Positions 38,588-47,745 of a stretch of DNA of 64,000 nucleotides are shown here, one piece after another (within the stretch, counting starts at the first letter, position 1; every line of letters begins with the position of its first letter). The DNA comes from Modicisalibacter radicis. GTDB lineage: Bacteria > Pseudomonadota > Gammaproteobacteria > Pseudomonadales > Halomonadaceae. Location of the stretch: contig NZ_CAAHFN010000065.1 of the NCBI RefSeq assembly GCF_900961225.1, positions 62,001 to 126,000 on the forward strand, written 5' to 3'. The notes under the pieces are model-generated. The model did no database searches, was not told where the DNA came from, and saw only the letters and a list, made by a program, of their open reading frames with translations. Both the position numbers and the translations under genes were made by a program.

Positions 38588-40326
38588 GCCGCCGTCTCCT
38601 GAAACTGTAGCCGATACAGAGCCGCGTAGGCACCATCGCGCTCGAGCAATTCGCCATGACTGCCATTCTCGACGATCTGCCCCTGCTCCATCACCAGGAT
38701 GCGATCGGCGCGCTCGATGGTCGACAGGCGGTGGGCGATGACGAAGGTCGTGCGTCCACGACAGACCTCTTCCAGCGCGCGCTGGATATAGCGCTCGGAT
38801 TCGGTGTCCAGCGCCGAGGTCGCCTCGTCGAGCACCAGCAGCGGCGCGTCCTTGAAGATCGCCCGGGCGATCGCCAGACGCTGTCGCTGGCCGCCGGAGA
38901 GCATCACCCCGTTGTCGCCGACCACGGTGTCGTAGCCCTGCGGCAGGCGGGCGATGAACTCGTCGGCATAGGCCGCGCGCGCCGCTGCCTCGACCGCCTC
39001 GCGGTCGGCATCGGGCACGCCGTAGGCGATGTTGTCGGCGACCGTGGCGTTGAACAGCGTCACCTGCTGCGAGACCAGCGCGATCTGGCGGCGCAGCGGC
39101 GACAGCCGGTAGTCGTCGACGGCCACGTCGTCGATCGTCACGCGCCCCCGGGTCGGCCGGTAGAAGCGCGGCAACAGATTGACCAGCGTCGACTTGCCGC
39201 TACCCGAACGGCCGACGATGGCAATCATCTCGCCGGCCTCGACGCGCAGATCGATCCCCTTGAGCACCTCGGGCTGATCCTCGCCGTAGGCGAAATGCAC
39301 GTCCTCGAAAGCGACCCGCCCGGCGATCCGGTCGGGCTCGCGCTGCCCCTCGTCGGTCTCGGTCGGCTCCTCGAGCAGACGAAACAGCTCACTGGCCGCC
39401 GCCAGGCCCTTCTGGATCACCGAGTTGATCTCGGTGAGTTGCTTGATCGGCTTGGCCATCAGGGCGGCGGCGGTGATGAAGGCGACGAACTCGCCGGGGG
39501 TCATGCTGGCCATCAGGTCGGGAGCCATCGCCAGCCACACCAGACCGGCCAGCGCCAGCGCCACCAACAGCTGGATGATCGGCGTGCTGGTGGCCTTGGT
39601 CAACGCCTCCTTGAGGCTCTGATCGCGGTTGTAGGCGCTGGCGGCGGCGAACCGGCGCTTCTCGTAGTCCTCTGCACCGTGGGTGCGCATTACCTTGTAG
39701 CCGGTCAACGCCTCGGAGGCGACGTGAGTCACATCGCCCATCGAGTGCTGGATGCGCCGTGAAATGAGCCGGAAGCGTTTGCTGGCATAACGCACCACCA
39801 GGCCGATCAGCGGCGTCACGGTGAGAAACAGCAGGGTCAGCAGCCAGTTGGTCCACAGCAGGTAGCCCACCAGACCGATCACGAACAGGCCTTCGCGGAG
39901 GATGATGGTGATCGCGTTGGTCGCCGCGCCGGTGACCTGTTCGACGTGATAGGTGACCCGCGAGATCAGGTGCCCGCTCGAGTGCGAATCGAAGAAGCGC
40001 CCGGGCAGGTGAAGCATGTGGTTGAAGACCCCGCAACGCAGCGAGTGCACCACGTTGCGCGCCACGTTGCTCATGTAGAAGGTCCCGAGGAAGGTCCCCA
40101 CCCCGCGCAGCGCGAACATGCCGACCACGAACAGCGGCAGGAACAGCCGAAAATCGGCATCGGGGTGCTGGATGCCGTCGATCAGGCGTTTCATCATCTC
40201 GGCCAGCGCGGTGCTCGAGGCGGCGTAGATCGCATAACCCACGACCGCCGTGGCAAAGTACTTCCAGTACGGTCGCACATAGCCGAGCAGGCGCCGATAG
40301 AGGGTCCAACTGGTTGCTTGGGTCAC
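38584..40326 (-). CDS. msbA: Lipid A export ATP-binding/permease protein MsbA
   Basis: Homodimeric ABC flippase of 580 residues that moves core-lipid A across the inner membrane. Six membrane helices in the first ~320 residues; nucleotide domain with Walker A GRSGSGKST, signature MLSGGQRQR, Walker B LLVLDEATSALD and VIAHRLSTI. The GTG start overlaps the exbD stop (GTGA). N-terminal helix WTLYRRLLGYVRPYW fits the family. Confidence 0.95.
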   Translation of the reverse strand: MTQATSWTLYRRLLGYVRPYWKYFATAVVGYAIYAASSTALAEMMKRLIDGIQHPDADFRLFLPLFVVGMFALRGVGTFLGTFYMSNVARNVVHSLRCGVFNHMLHLPGRFFDSHSSGHLISRVTYHVEQVTGAATNAITIILREGLFVIGLVGYLLWTNWLLTLLFLTVTPLIGLVVRYASKRFRLISRRIQHSMGDVTHVASEALTGYKVMRTHGAEDYEKRRFAAASAYNRDQSLKEALTKATSTPIIQLLVALALAGLVWLAMAPDLMASMTPGEFVAFITAAALMAKPIKQLTEINSVIQKGLAAASELFRLLEEPTETDEGQREPDRIAGRVAFEDVHFAYGEDQPEVLKGIDLRVEAGEMIAIVGRSGSGKSTLVNLLPRFYRPTRGRVTIDDVAVDDYRLSPLRRQIALVSQQVTLFNATVADNIAYGVPDADREAVEAAARAAYADEFIARLPQGYDTVVGDNGVMLSGGQRQRLAIARAIFKDAPLLVLDEATSALDTESERYIQRALEEVCRGRTTFVIAHRLSTIERADRILVMEQGQIVENGSHGELLERDGAYAALYRLQFQETAA

Positions 40327-40754
40327 GGCGTCTCCGCTTGATTGAGAAGTTCTGACGGCGCGCGGGTGGCGATGCGCACCCGCTGGATACCCAGCGCGGC
40401 CGCCTGGTCGAGCGCCCCGACCACTGCCGCATGGCTGGCCTGACCGTCGGCTTCGATCACCAGGCCCTGCTCGCGGGCCACCGCGGCATGGCCGGCCAAC
40501 GTCCGGCGTAGCGCCTCGGTGGCGTCGAAGGTCTGGCCATCCAGCCGATAGGCACCGTCGCGGGTCACCACCACGGTCACCGGCGAGGCGTCGGCAGGCG
40601 TGCCGCTTTCGCTGGTGGGCAGCGTCAATTCCAGTGCCTCGCGGGTCTCGAAGGTGGTCGAGACCATGAAGAAAATCAACAGCAGGAATACCACATCGAT
40701 CAGCGGGGTCAGGTTGACCTCCGCCGGCTCGCGGTGACGGCGGGCGAACTTCAT
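40323..40754 (-). CDS. exbD: ExbD/TolR-family biopolymer transport protein
   Basis: Single-pass inner-membrane protein of 143 residues. The functional membrane helix carries the proton-path aspartate D20 in NLTPLIDVVFLLLIFFMVST, followed by a periplasmic domain. It pairs with the ExbB/TolQ-like protein just upstream (ATGA overlap). Given its place before msbA-lpxK it may power an envelope process rather than TonB; the energised partner is not in the window. Confidence 0.92.
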   Translation of the reverse strand: MKFARRHREPAEVNLTPLIDVVFLLLIFFMVSTTFETREALELTLPTSESGTPADASPVTVVVTRDGAYRLDGQTFDATEALRRTLAGHAAVAREQGLVIEADGQASHAAVVGALDQAAALGIQRVRIATRAPSELLNQAETP

Positions 40755-41404
40755 GCACGGGCACCCTGCGGGTCGCGCCGCTCGGCCAGGGTCAGCTCGC
40801 TGCCGTGGTGGGCGAGAAACTCGACCACCTGCCCTGCCTGCTCTTCCATGCGCACCGTGATGTCCTCGACACGGCGCTGGAAGTAGCGGTGAAACATCAA
40901 GGCCGGAATCGCCACGGTCAGCCCCGCGGCGGTGGTCACCAGCGCCTGGGAGATGCCGCCGGCGAGTTCGGCGGTCTGCTCGGCGCCCTCGGCGGAAACG
41001 ATCACCGCGAACACCTGGATCATGCCCACCACCGTGCCCAGCAGGCCGATCAACGGGGTGATCGAGGCGATCGTGCCCAGCGGGCTGAGGAAGCGCTCCA
41101 TGTCGTGGATCACCGCGGTCGCTGCTTCCTGCAGCCGGGCGCGCACCTGATCCTGGCCCAACCGGGCATTGCGCAGCCCCGCCGCGAGTATGCCGCCGAG
41201 CGGCGAGTGGCTCTCCAACCAGTAGAGGTTGACCTGGCCCTGCTGGATCAGTTCGCAGACTTCCTGGCCGAGGCGTGGTGGAGCGATCCGCGAAACACGC
41301 AGGCTCCACAACCGCTCGAGGATGATCAGCGTCGCCAGCAGCGAGCAGCCCACGATGGGGAGCATCAACAAGCCGCCGGCCAATAAAGCGTCGTACATGT
41401 TCAT
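40751..41404 (-). CDS. exbB: ExbB/TolQ/MotA-family proton channel protein
   Basis: Inner-membrane protein of 217 residues with three helices: an N-terminal one (LLMLPIVGCSLLATLIIL) and two later ones (SITPLIGLLGTVVGMIQVF, ALVTTAAGLTVAIPALMFHRYF), the core of the proton channel. GAGAGGGG lies ahead of the ATG. It forms the motor with the downstream exbD product. It is 126 bp after comEC on the same strand. Confidence 0.93.
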   Translation of the reverse strand: MNMYDALLAGGLLMLPIVGCSLLATLIILERLWSLRVSRIAPPRLGQEVCELIQQGQVNLYWLESHSPLGGILAAGLRNARLGQDQVRARLQEAATAVIHDMERFLSPLGTIASITPLIGLLGTVVGMIQVFAVIVSAEGAEQTAELAGGISQALVTTAAGLTVAIPALMFHRYFQRRVEDITVRMEEQAGQVVEFLAHHGSELTLAERRDPQGARA

Positions 41405-41530
41405 TCAGCCCCTCTCCCCGTCAGCCGGTCTATCCGGGCTCAGCACGTTTACCCAACCCACTCTTGTCCAGAAAGCGTTCTCGAGGGTCTTTCGATACGG
41501 ACCGAGATCAGACGGGGCCGAACGCTACCC

Positions 41531-43837
41531 CTACTCGACGACATCCCGGTGCGGCGATTCTACCGTATGGCAGCGCCCTCCGACACCGCCGCCCCAGCCC
41601 GACGGTTCGCGTTCGACAGCCACGGATTGCGCCGGATGGCCGCCCAGCCGGAAGGTCACGGCGCCGTCGATGGCGGTGTTCCACAGGCAGCTGCCGGCCG
41701 CCCGGAAGCGCCTCACCACACTCGCCGCCGGGTGTCCGTGCGGGTTGTCGCGTCCCGCGCTGAATACCACATGCCGGGGCCGGCTGGCCGCGACCCAGCT
41801 CGGTGACGAGCTGCTGCGACTGCCGTGGTGCCCCGCCACCAGCACGCTGACCGGGCCCGCCAGGTCATCGGCAATGCGCCGCTCGACCCCGGCCCCGGCA
41901 TCGCCACTGACCAGCAGACGCTGGTCGCCGGCCTCGACCAGCAGCACGCAGGAGCGGTCGTTGGTCGTTCGCCCGGCCAGGTCGACCCCATCGGGCGGCC
42001 AGAGGAAGCGGAACTCGACCCCATCCCAACGCCAGTGGCTGCCCGCCCGACAGGGCCGGACGTCCACCCCCGGCGCCACGCTGACCGGAGCATACCAGCG
42101 CGCGACATGATGCAGCTCGCGCAACGCCGGCACGCCCCCCGAGTGATCGCGGTCACCGTGGCTGACGATGACCGCGTCGAAGGACTGGCCCGGCGGCCAG
42201 AGCGTGGTCAGCGGCATGAATCCCGAGCGGAAGCGTGGCCCGGTGTCGTACAGCAGACGGTGGTGGGCCGTGCGCAGCGACAGCAACTGGCCCTGGCCGA
42301 CATCCTGGACACGCACCCGCAGCGTGCCGGTTGCAATGCCCGGCGGTGCCAGCGTCGTTCCCAGCAGCAACAGCGCCACGCTGCCGGCCCAGCGCGGCGT
42401 GCGCGCCACGCCGGGCAGCGCCCACAATGCCGCCAGCAGAGCCAGCCCCAGGGCCCACGGCCAGGCTTGCCAGGACGGCGGTTGCCACATCGGCATCACG
42501 CTCTCGCACCAGACCAGCAGTGCCTGCAGCGCGTGGGCCAGCAGCGCGAACAGCTGCCAGATCCCCTCGGCCAGGGGCGGCGCCCAGGCCAGCAGCCAGC
42601 CGGCCAACCCCAGCGGCACCAGCACGCTGCCCACCAGCGGCACGACCAGCAGATTGACCAGCGGTGCCGCCGGCGCCAGCCGATCGAAGGCCAGCAACAC
42701 CGCCGCCGCCATCAGCGGTGCCAGCAGGCACTGGCTGCGCAGCAGCGCCCGCAGCCAGCCGTACCCACCGCGCGGCCGGGGGCGCCCCTGCCAGATCAGG
42801 ATAAGCAGGCCCACGGCGACGAACGACAGCCACAGCCCGGGGCGCCACAGCGCCAAGGGATCGAACAGCACGATGACTCCCAGGGCCAGCCACCAGCCCT
42901 GCCAGGGGCCGGGCGCATGCCGTCCGCTGGCCACCCAGAGGCCCACCAGGGCCATGATCATTGCCCGTAGCGCGGGCGGCTCGAGTCCCGCCAACCCGGC
43001 ATAGCCGACCGCCGCCGCAGCGGCGCACCACCAGGGCCCTGTCGCCAGCCGCCAGCGGCGCGGCGTGAGCAGCCGCGCCAGGCCGCGCGACACCCACAAT
43101 ACCAGCGATGCCACCAGGCCGACGTGCAGGCCCGAGATGACCATGACGTGCGTCGTGCCGGTGGCATTGAGCAGCTCCCAGTCGGCGCTGTCGAGACGCC
43201 CGGCCGCGCCCAGCGTCAGGGCCGCCAGCCAGCGCCGCGCCAGGGGGTCCTCGACGTGCCGGTCGAGATAGTCGAGCGCCACCTGACGCAGGCCCGGTTC
43301 GCCGATGGCCAGGCGTTGCGGCGACGGCGCATCGCGGACGTAGCCGGTGGCGTCGATACCCTCGCGCCACAGCCAGGCGCCGTAATCGAATGTGTCCGGA
43401 TTGGCGAAGCCGGCCGGCGGTCGCAAGCGCAGCGTCAGCCGCCAGCGATCGTCCACCGCCAGCGCCGGCGGGTCGTACCAGCTGACTCGCACCCGGTCGA
43501 GCGCCGCGCAGCTCGGCCGCGCGGCATCCAACGGACGGCAGCCCTCGATGGCCAGCCTCAGGCGCGTCAGGCGGCCCTCCTCGCTGAGCGAGAGGATCCG
43601 GACACGGGTCGCCAGGTCCGCGCGCGACAACCCCTGCGGCAGTTGCGCGCCACGTGCCAGCAGCACCTGACCGGCGCTCAGGGCCAGTACCCCTATCAGC
43701 AGCGCCAGGCGATAGCGGCGCATGGCCAGGGCCGCCAGCAAAGCCAGCGCCAGGCCGGCGACGAGACCGGGCTGCGCCAGCGTGCCGAGCGTGCCGCCGA
43801 GCACGGCGGCGATGGCTAGTGACGGCGCCAGGCCCAT
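41531..43837 (-). CDS. comEC: ComEC/Rec2-family DNA uptake channel protein
   Basis: Inner-membrane protein of about 768 residues for transport of single-stranded DNA in natural transformation. It has a leading periplasmic DUF4131-type domain, the central competence domain with several helices (DWELLNATGTTHVMVISGLHVGL) and a C-terminal metallo-beta-lactamase-like domain with VSHGDRDHSGG and GHHGSRSS. I placed the start at MGLAPSLAIAA because hydrophobic sequence follows at once, but no Shine-Dalgarno sequence is seen; an in-frame TTG at 43918 is an alternative. Intact ComEC indicates potential competence. Confidence 0.9.
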   Translation of the reverse strand: MGLAPSLAIAAVLGGTLGTLAQPGLVAGLALALLAALAMRRYRLALLIGVLALSAGQVLLARGAQLPQGLSRADLATRVRILSLSEEGRLTRLRLAIEGCRPLDAARPSCAALDRVRVSWYDPPALAVDDRWRLTLRLRPPAGFANPDTFDYGAWLWREGIDATGYVRDAPSPQRLAIGEPGLRQVALDYLDRHVEDPLARRWLAALTLGAAGRLDSADWELLNATGTTHVMVISGLHVGLVASLVLWVSRGLARLLTPRRWRLATGPWWCAAAAAVGYAGLAGLEPPALRAMIMALVGLWVASGRHAPGPWQGWWLALGVIVLFDPLALWRPGLWLSFVAVGLLILIWQGRPRPRGGYGWLRALLRSQCLLAPLMAAAVLLAFDRLAPAAPLVNLLVVPLVGSVLVPLGLAGWLLAWAPPLAEGIWQLFALLAHALQALLVWCESVMPMWQPPSWQAWPWALGLALLAALWALPGVARTPRWAGSVALLLLGTTLAPPGIATGTLRVRVQDVGQGQLLSLRTAHHRLLYDTGPRFRSGFMPLTTLWPPGQSFDAVIVSHGDRDHSGGVPALRELHHVARWYAPVSVAPGVDVRPCRAGSHWRWDGVEFRFLWPPDGVDLAGRTTNDRSCVLLVEAGDQRLLVSGDAGAGVERRIADDLAGPVSVLVAGHHGSRSSSSPSWVAASRPRHVVFSAGRDNPHGHPAASVVRRFRAAGSCLWNTAIDGAVTFRLGGHPAQSVAVEREPSGWGGGVGGRCHTVESPHRDVVE

Positions 43838-43958
43838 GGGCGGCGGGTGGACGGGAAGAAGGCGGAATCTGTGCGTGGGACCTCCCGAAGCGATCGAGCA
43901 TGGCGGGACGCTGACCAACTATGGATAATAGCCGGGAACCGAGCCAGCGAGCGAGACC

Positions 43959-44528
43959 ATGCCGCGCCGCCTGCTACAGCGCTACATGCCCCACCCGGAC
44001 GTTCTGAAGCGCAACCGCTCGCTGCGCTTCATGAGCGGCCTGACCGGTAATGCCACGCTCTGGGTGCTGACCCGCCGTTCGGTGGGCAATGCCTTCATGG
44101 TCGGGCTGTTCTGCGCCCTGCTGCCGATCCCCTTCCAGATGGTCGCCGCGGCGCTGGGCGCCTGGCTGCTGCGCTGCAACCTGCCGCTCTCGGTGGGCCT
44201 GGTCTGGCTGACCAACCCGTTGACCATGCCGCTCATCTTCTATGCCAACTATCGCCTCGGCGCCTGGCTGATGAACACCCCCGCGCGGCATGTCCCCGAG
44301 CAGATCAACCTCCACTGGATCGCCGCCAAGATGGCCGACATCCTGCCCCCGCTGATGCTCGGCTCGCTGGTTGCGGCGGTGGTGGTCGGTCTTCTCAGCA
44401 ATCTGGTCATCCGCTTGATATGGCGCTGGCACGTGGCGCGCAGTTGGAAGCGTCGCGCCCGGCGGCGGCAGGCCACCCACCGGACCCAGCCGCGCGACGC
44501 CGGCGCGCGCCCCGACGAGTCGAGCTAG
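43959..44528 (+). CDS. DUF2062 inner-membrane protein
   Basis: 189-residue protein with about three to four hydrophobic helices and a basic C-terminal tail (WKRRARRRQATH). Characteristic DUF2062 sequences are SVGNAFMVGLFCALLPIPFQM and LVWLTNPLTMPLIFYANYRLGAWLM. Function unknown. It is divergent from comEC and convergent with lolD, their stop codons sharing the four bases CTAG (44525-44528). The neighbourhood comEC-DUF2062-lol is also known from Pseudomonas. Confidence 0.88.
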   Translation: MPRRLLQRYMPHPDVLKRNRSLRFMSGLTGNATLWVLTRRSVGNAFMVGLFCALLPIPFQMVAAALGAWLLRCNLPLSVGLVWLTNPLTMPLIFYANYRLGAWLMNTPARHVPEQINLHWIAAKMADILPPLMLGSLVAAVVVGLLSNLVIRLIWRWHVARSWKRRARRRQATHRTQPRDAGARPDESS

Positions 44529-45250
44529 CCGGCCGGCTGCAGGCGCCCGCCGTCGAGATGCAGCACGCGATCCTGATGAGCCGCCAGCCCGGTGTCGTGG
44601 GTCACCACGACGAAGGCGCAAGCGGCGGTCGCGGCGAGCTCGTCCATCAGCGCGAGGATACTCGAGGCGGTGGTCTTGTCGAGATTGCCGGTGGGCTCGT
44701 CCATCAGCATCACGCTGGGGTCGGTTATCAGCGCCCGGGCGATCGCCACCCGCTGGCGCTCCCCGCCGGAGAGTTCACCGGGCTTGTGGTCGGCGCGGGG
44801 CGCCATGCCCACCTTGTCGAGTATCTCGCCGGCCCGCGCCTCGGCGGCCTTGCGCTTGAGGCCACGGATGATCAAGGCCAGGGCGACGTTCTCGCGGGCG
44901 GTGAACTCGGCCAGAAGATGGTGGAACTGGTAGACGAAACCGATATGCCGGTTGCGGAAGCGCCCCAGTTCGGCGTCGTCGAGCCCGGCCAGATCCTGGC
45001 CGGCGATATGTACCGTACCGCCGCTCGGCTGGTCGAGCCCGCCGAGCAGATTGAGCAGCGTGGTCTTGCCCGACCCGGAACTGCCCACCACCGCCACCCG
45101 CTCGCCGGCGCGCACTTCGAGCTCGAGCCCGTCGAGCACGGTGACGTCCTGCGGCCCTTCGCGGTACGTGCGGGACAGTCCCTGGCATTCGAGCATGACC
45201 TGGCGGGTATCCGCCTCGTCGGAAACTGAAAAGCGAGATGCGTCATTCAT
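44525..45250 (-). CDS. lolD: Lipoprotein-releasing system ATPase LolD
   Basis: Cytoplasmic ATPase of the LolCDE-type complex that extracts lipoproteins from the inner membrane for LolA. 241 residues with Walker A GSSGSGKTT, the LolD-specific segment FVYQFHHLLAEFTARENV, signature LSGGERQR, Walker B VMLMDEPTGNLD and VTHD. The start MNDASRF overlaps the end of the permease gene by eight bases. Confidence 0.95.
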   Translation of the reverse strand: MNDASRFSVSDEADTRQVMLECQGLSRTYREGPQDVTVLDGLELEVRAGERVAVVGSSGSGKTTLLNLLGGLDQPSGGTVHIAGQDLAGLDDAELGRFRNRHIGFVYQFHHLLAEFTARENVALALIIRGLKRKAAEARAGEILDKVGMAPRADHKPGELSGGERQRVAIARALITDPSVMLMDEPTGNLDKTTASSILALMDELAATAACAFVVVTHDTGLAAHQDRVLHLDGGRLQPAG

Positions 45251-46490
45251 AGCGCAATACCTCCGCCGGCTGGACACGCGCCGCCCGCCAGGCGGGATAC
45301 AGGGTTGACAGAAAGCTCAGGCCGAAGGCCGCCGCGACGATGATGCCCACGTCGCTCCACTGCAGTTGCGAGGGCAGATAGCTGATGAAGTAGACGTTGG
45401 GATCGAGGAACTGGATCCCCGTCAGCGCTTCGAACCCGGCGATTATGTCCGACACCGACAGCGCCAGCACGATGCCCAGGATCACGCCGATGACGATGCC
45501 GATCAGGCCGATCGTCATCCCCTGGACGATGAAGATCCCCATGATCGTCCGCGGGGTCGCGCCGATGGTCCGCAGGATGGCGATGTCGGCGTGCTTGTCG
45601 GTGACCACCATGACCAGTGTCGAGACGATGTTGAACGCCGCCACCGCGACGATCACCATCAGCAGCAGACCGATCATGCGCTTCTCCATCTGGATCGCCT
45701 GGAACAGGTTGCCGTGGGTATAGGTCCAGTCGATGCCGCGGTAGCCGTAACCCAGCTCCTGGACGATATCGCGGGTCAGCTCGCTGGCCAGGAACAGGTC
45801 GTCGAGCTTGAGGCGCAGCCCCCCCACGTTGTCGCCCATTCGCGCCAGGGTCTGCATGTCCTGGATATTGGCGTAGGCCAGCCGCGCGTCGATGTCCGCG
45901 CCGACCTTGAAGATGCCGCTGACCGTGAAGCGCTTGAGCCGCGGGAAGACCCCCCCGGGCGTGATCGACGCCTCGGGCACCAGCAGGGTGACCTGGTCGC
46001 CGACACCCACGCCCAGATTGCGCGCCAGCAGGTCACCGAGCACGATATTCCAGTCGCCGGGCGTCAGATCGTCCAGGCTGCCCTGTGGCATGTGCTGGGC
46101 GATGATCGACACGCGCTTCTCGTAGTCGGGGTCGACCCCCCAGACCAGGCCGCCCTCGTTGCGCCCGCCGACCGAGAACATGCCCTGCTGCTCGATGTAG
46201 GGCGCCGCGGCGAGCACATGCTCACGCTGGGTCAGGCGTTCGGCCAGCGGCTTCCAGTCGCTCATGCCCTGGGGTTGCTCGATGCGCGTATGCGGCACCA
46301 TGCCGAGCACCCGGGTACGCAGTTCGTGGTCGAAGCCGTTCATCACCGACAGCACCAGGATGAGAACCGCCACGCCCAGCATCAGGCCCAGCATCGAGGT
46401 CATCGAGATGAATGATATGAAATGGTTGCGTCGTTTGGCGCGCACGTAGCGCAGCCCGATCAGAAAGGGGAGGCGATCCAGCATCAACAT
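45243..46490 (-). CDS. lolC: Lipoprotein-releasing permease, LolC/LolE family
   Basis: FtsX-fold permease of 415 residues: one N-terminal helix after FLIGLRYVRAKRRNHFISFISMTSMLG, a large periplasmic domain (about 50-270) and three C-terminal helices (MVIVAVAAFNIVSTLVMVV ... YPAWRAARVQPAEVLRYE). Two ATGs two codons apart follow AAGGA; I use the first. Only one permease gene accompanies lolD here, so it may act as a homodimer of the LolF type; a second LolC/E gene elsewhere cannot be excluded. Confidence 0.93.
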   Translation of the reverse strand: MLMLDRLPFLIGLRYVRAKRRNHFISFISMTSMLGLMLGVAVLILVLSVMNGFDHELRTRVLGMVPHTRIEQPQGMSDWKPLAERLTQREHVLAAAPYIEQQGMFSVGGRNEGGLVWGVDPDYEKRVSIIAQHMPQGSLDDLTPGDWNIVLGDLLARNLGVGVGDQVTLLVPEASITPGGVFPRLKRFTVSGIFKVGADIDARLAYANIQDMQTLARMGDNVGGLRLKLDDLFLASELTRDIVQELGYGYRGIDWTYTHGNLFQAIQMEKRMIGLLLMVIVAVAAFNIVSTLVMVVTDKHADIAILRTIGATPRTIMGIFIVQGMTIGLIGIVIGVILGIVLALSVSDIIAGFEALTGIQFLDPNVYFISYLPSQLQWSDVGIIVAAAFGLSFLSTLYPAWRAARVQPAEVLRYE

Positions 46491-46676
46491 TGGTTCCTTG
46501 TCGGCAGGCGACCCATGGTACGGTTTTTTTCGCGACGACGCATCGCCGGGCCGGCCGACCCGGGACAACGCTTCGTCCGCCGCATTCGATAAGGCTTGCA
46601 TCACCCACGGCGACGACTAAAATGCCGCCGCCCGGCTTGCGGCTCGCCCGGTACGATAGCCACCCATGGAGACCCC
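46491..46676. other. Divergent lolC/aguA intergenic region
   Basis: A 186-bp region with an A-tract on the minus strand (46527-46533) ahead of lolC and a rightward promoter candidate at 46596-46623. No other structure seen. Confidence 0.35.
46596..46623 (+). promoter_or_regulatory. Possible promoter of aguAB
   Basis: TTGCAT, 16 bases, TAAAAT (five of six at -10, three of six at -35). Transcription would begin near 46630, about 47 bases before aguA. Confidence 0.4.
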
Positions 46677-47744
46677 ATGACTCAGCGTCTGTTCCCCGAA
46701 TGGCACACTCAGGATGCCATTCTGCTTACCTGGCCCGGCGCGCGCAGCGACTGGGCGCCGATTCTGCCGCGCATCGAGGCGACGCTGGAAGCCATGGTCG
46801 TGGCGATCGCCCGCCATCAGCGCGTGCTGATCAGCGTCGCCGACGAAGCCACCCGTCAACGCCTGCTGACGACCTTCCGCCACCTGGGGGTGGATACCGA
46901 TCGCTTGCTGTTCGCCCTGGCCCCCAGTGACGACAGCTGGGCGCGCGATCATGGCCCGATAGCCATCGAACGCGACGGTTTCCCGGTGCTGCTCGACTAT
47001 CGTTTCACCGGCTGGGGCGGCAAGTTCCCGGCACAGCGCGACAATGCGCTGACGTCACGGCTTCAGGCCGCCGGCATCTTCGCCGCGCCCGTCGAGAAGC
47101 GCGACCTGGTGCTGGAGGGCGGCGCCATCGACACCGACGGTGCGGGCACGCTGCTGACCACCGAGGCCTGCCTGCTCAACCCCAATCGCAACCCCGGGCT
47201 CGATCGCCGGGACGTCGAGACCCGACTGCGCGACGAGCTGGGCATCGAGCGGGTGCTGTGGCTGCGCCATGGCCATCTCGAGGGCGACGACACCGACAGC
47301 CATGTCGATACCATGGCGCGCTTCTGCGATCCGCAGACCATCGCCTATGTACGCTGCGACGAACCGGCCGACCCGCATTATGCCGAACTGCGCGCCATGG
47401 AAGAGGAACTCGAGGCGCTGCGCCGGGCCGACGGCGAGCCCTACCGGCTGATCCCCCTGCCCTGGCCCAGCCCCTGCTTCGACCCCGAAGACGGCCACCG
47501 CCTGCCGGCGACCTACGCCAATTTCCTGATCATCAATGGCGCAGTACTGGTGCCTGTCTACGCCGACCCCGCCGATGCCCGGGCGCTGGCGGCGCTCGCC
47601 GAGGCCTTCCCCGAGCGCGCACTGATGCCCATCGATTGCCGCAGTGTGATCCGCCAGCACGGCAGTCTACACTGCCTGACCATGCAACTTCCGCGAGGCA
47701 GCCTGGCCGGGACCGGGCCCTCCCATGACGACGAGGAGCGTTGA
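46677..47744 (+). CDS. aguA: Agmatine deiminase
   Basis: Peptidylarginine-deiminase-fold enzyme of 355 residues that converts agmatine to N-carbamoylputrescine and ammonia. Key residues are visible: WARDHGP (88-94), LEGGAID (147-152 region), H209/D211 in DTDSHVD and the nucleophile C333 in HGSLHCLTMQLPRG. GGAG precedes the ATG. One base separates its stop from the aguB start, so the two steps are made together. The product chain ends in putrescine, the substrate of the locus at 8-22 kb. Confidence 0.94.
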   Translation: MTQRLFPEWHTQDAILLTWPGARSDWAPILPRIEATLEAMVVAIARHQRVLISVADEATRQRLLTTFRHLGVDTDRLLFALAPSDDSWARDHGPIAIERDGFPVLLDYRFTGWGGKFPAQRDNALTSRLQAAGIFAAPVEKRDLVLEGGAIDTDGAGTLLTTEACLLNPNRNPGLDRRDVETRLRDELGIERVLWLRHGHLEGDDTDSHVDTMARFCDPQTIAYVRCDEPADPHYAELRAMEEELEALRRADGEPYRLIPLPWPSPCFDPEDGHRLPATYANFLIINGAVLVPVYADPADARALAALAEAFPERALMPIDCRSVIRQHGSLHCLTMQLPRGSLAGTGPSHDDEER

Positions 47745-47745
47745 G

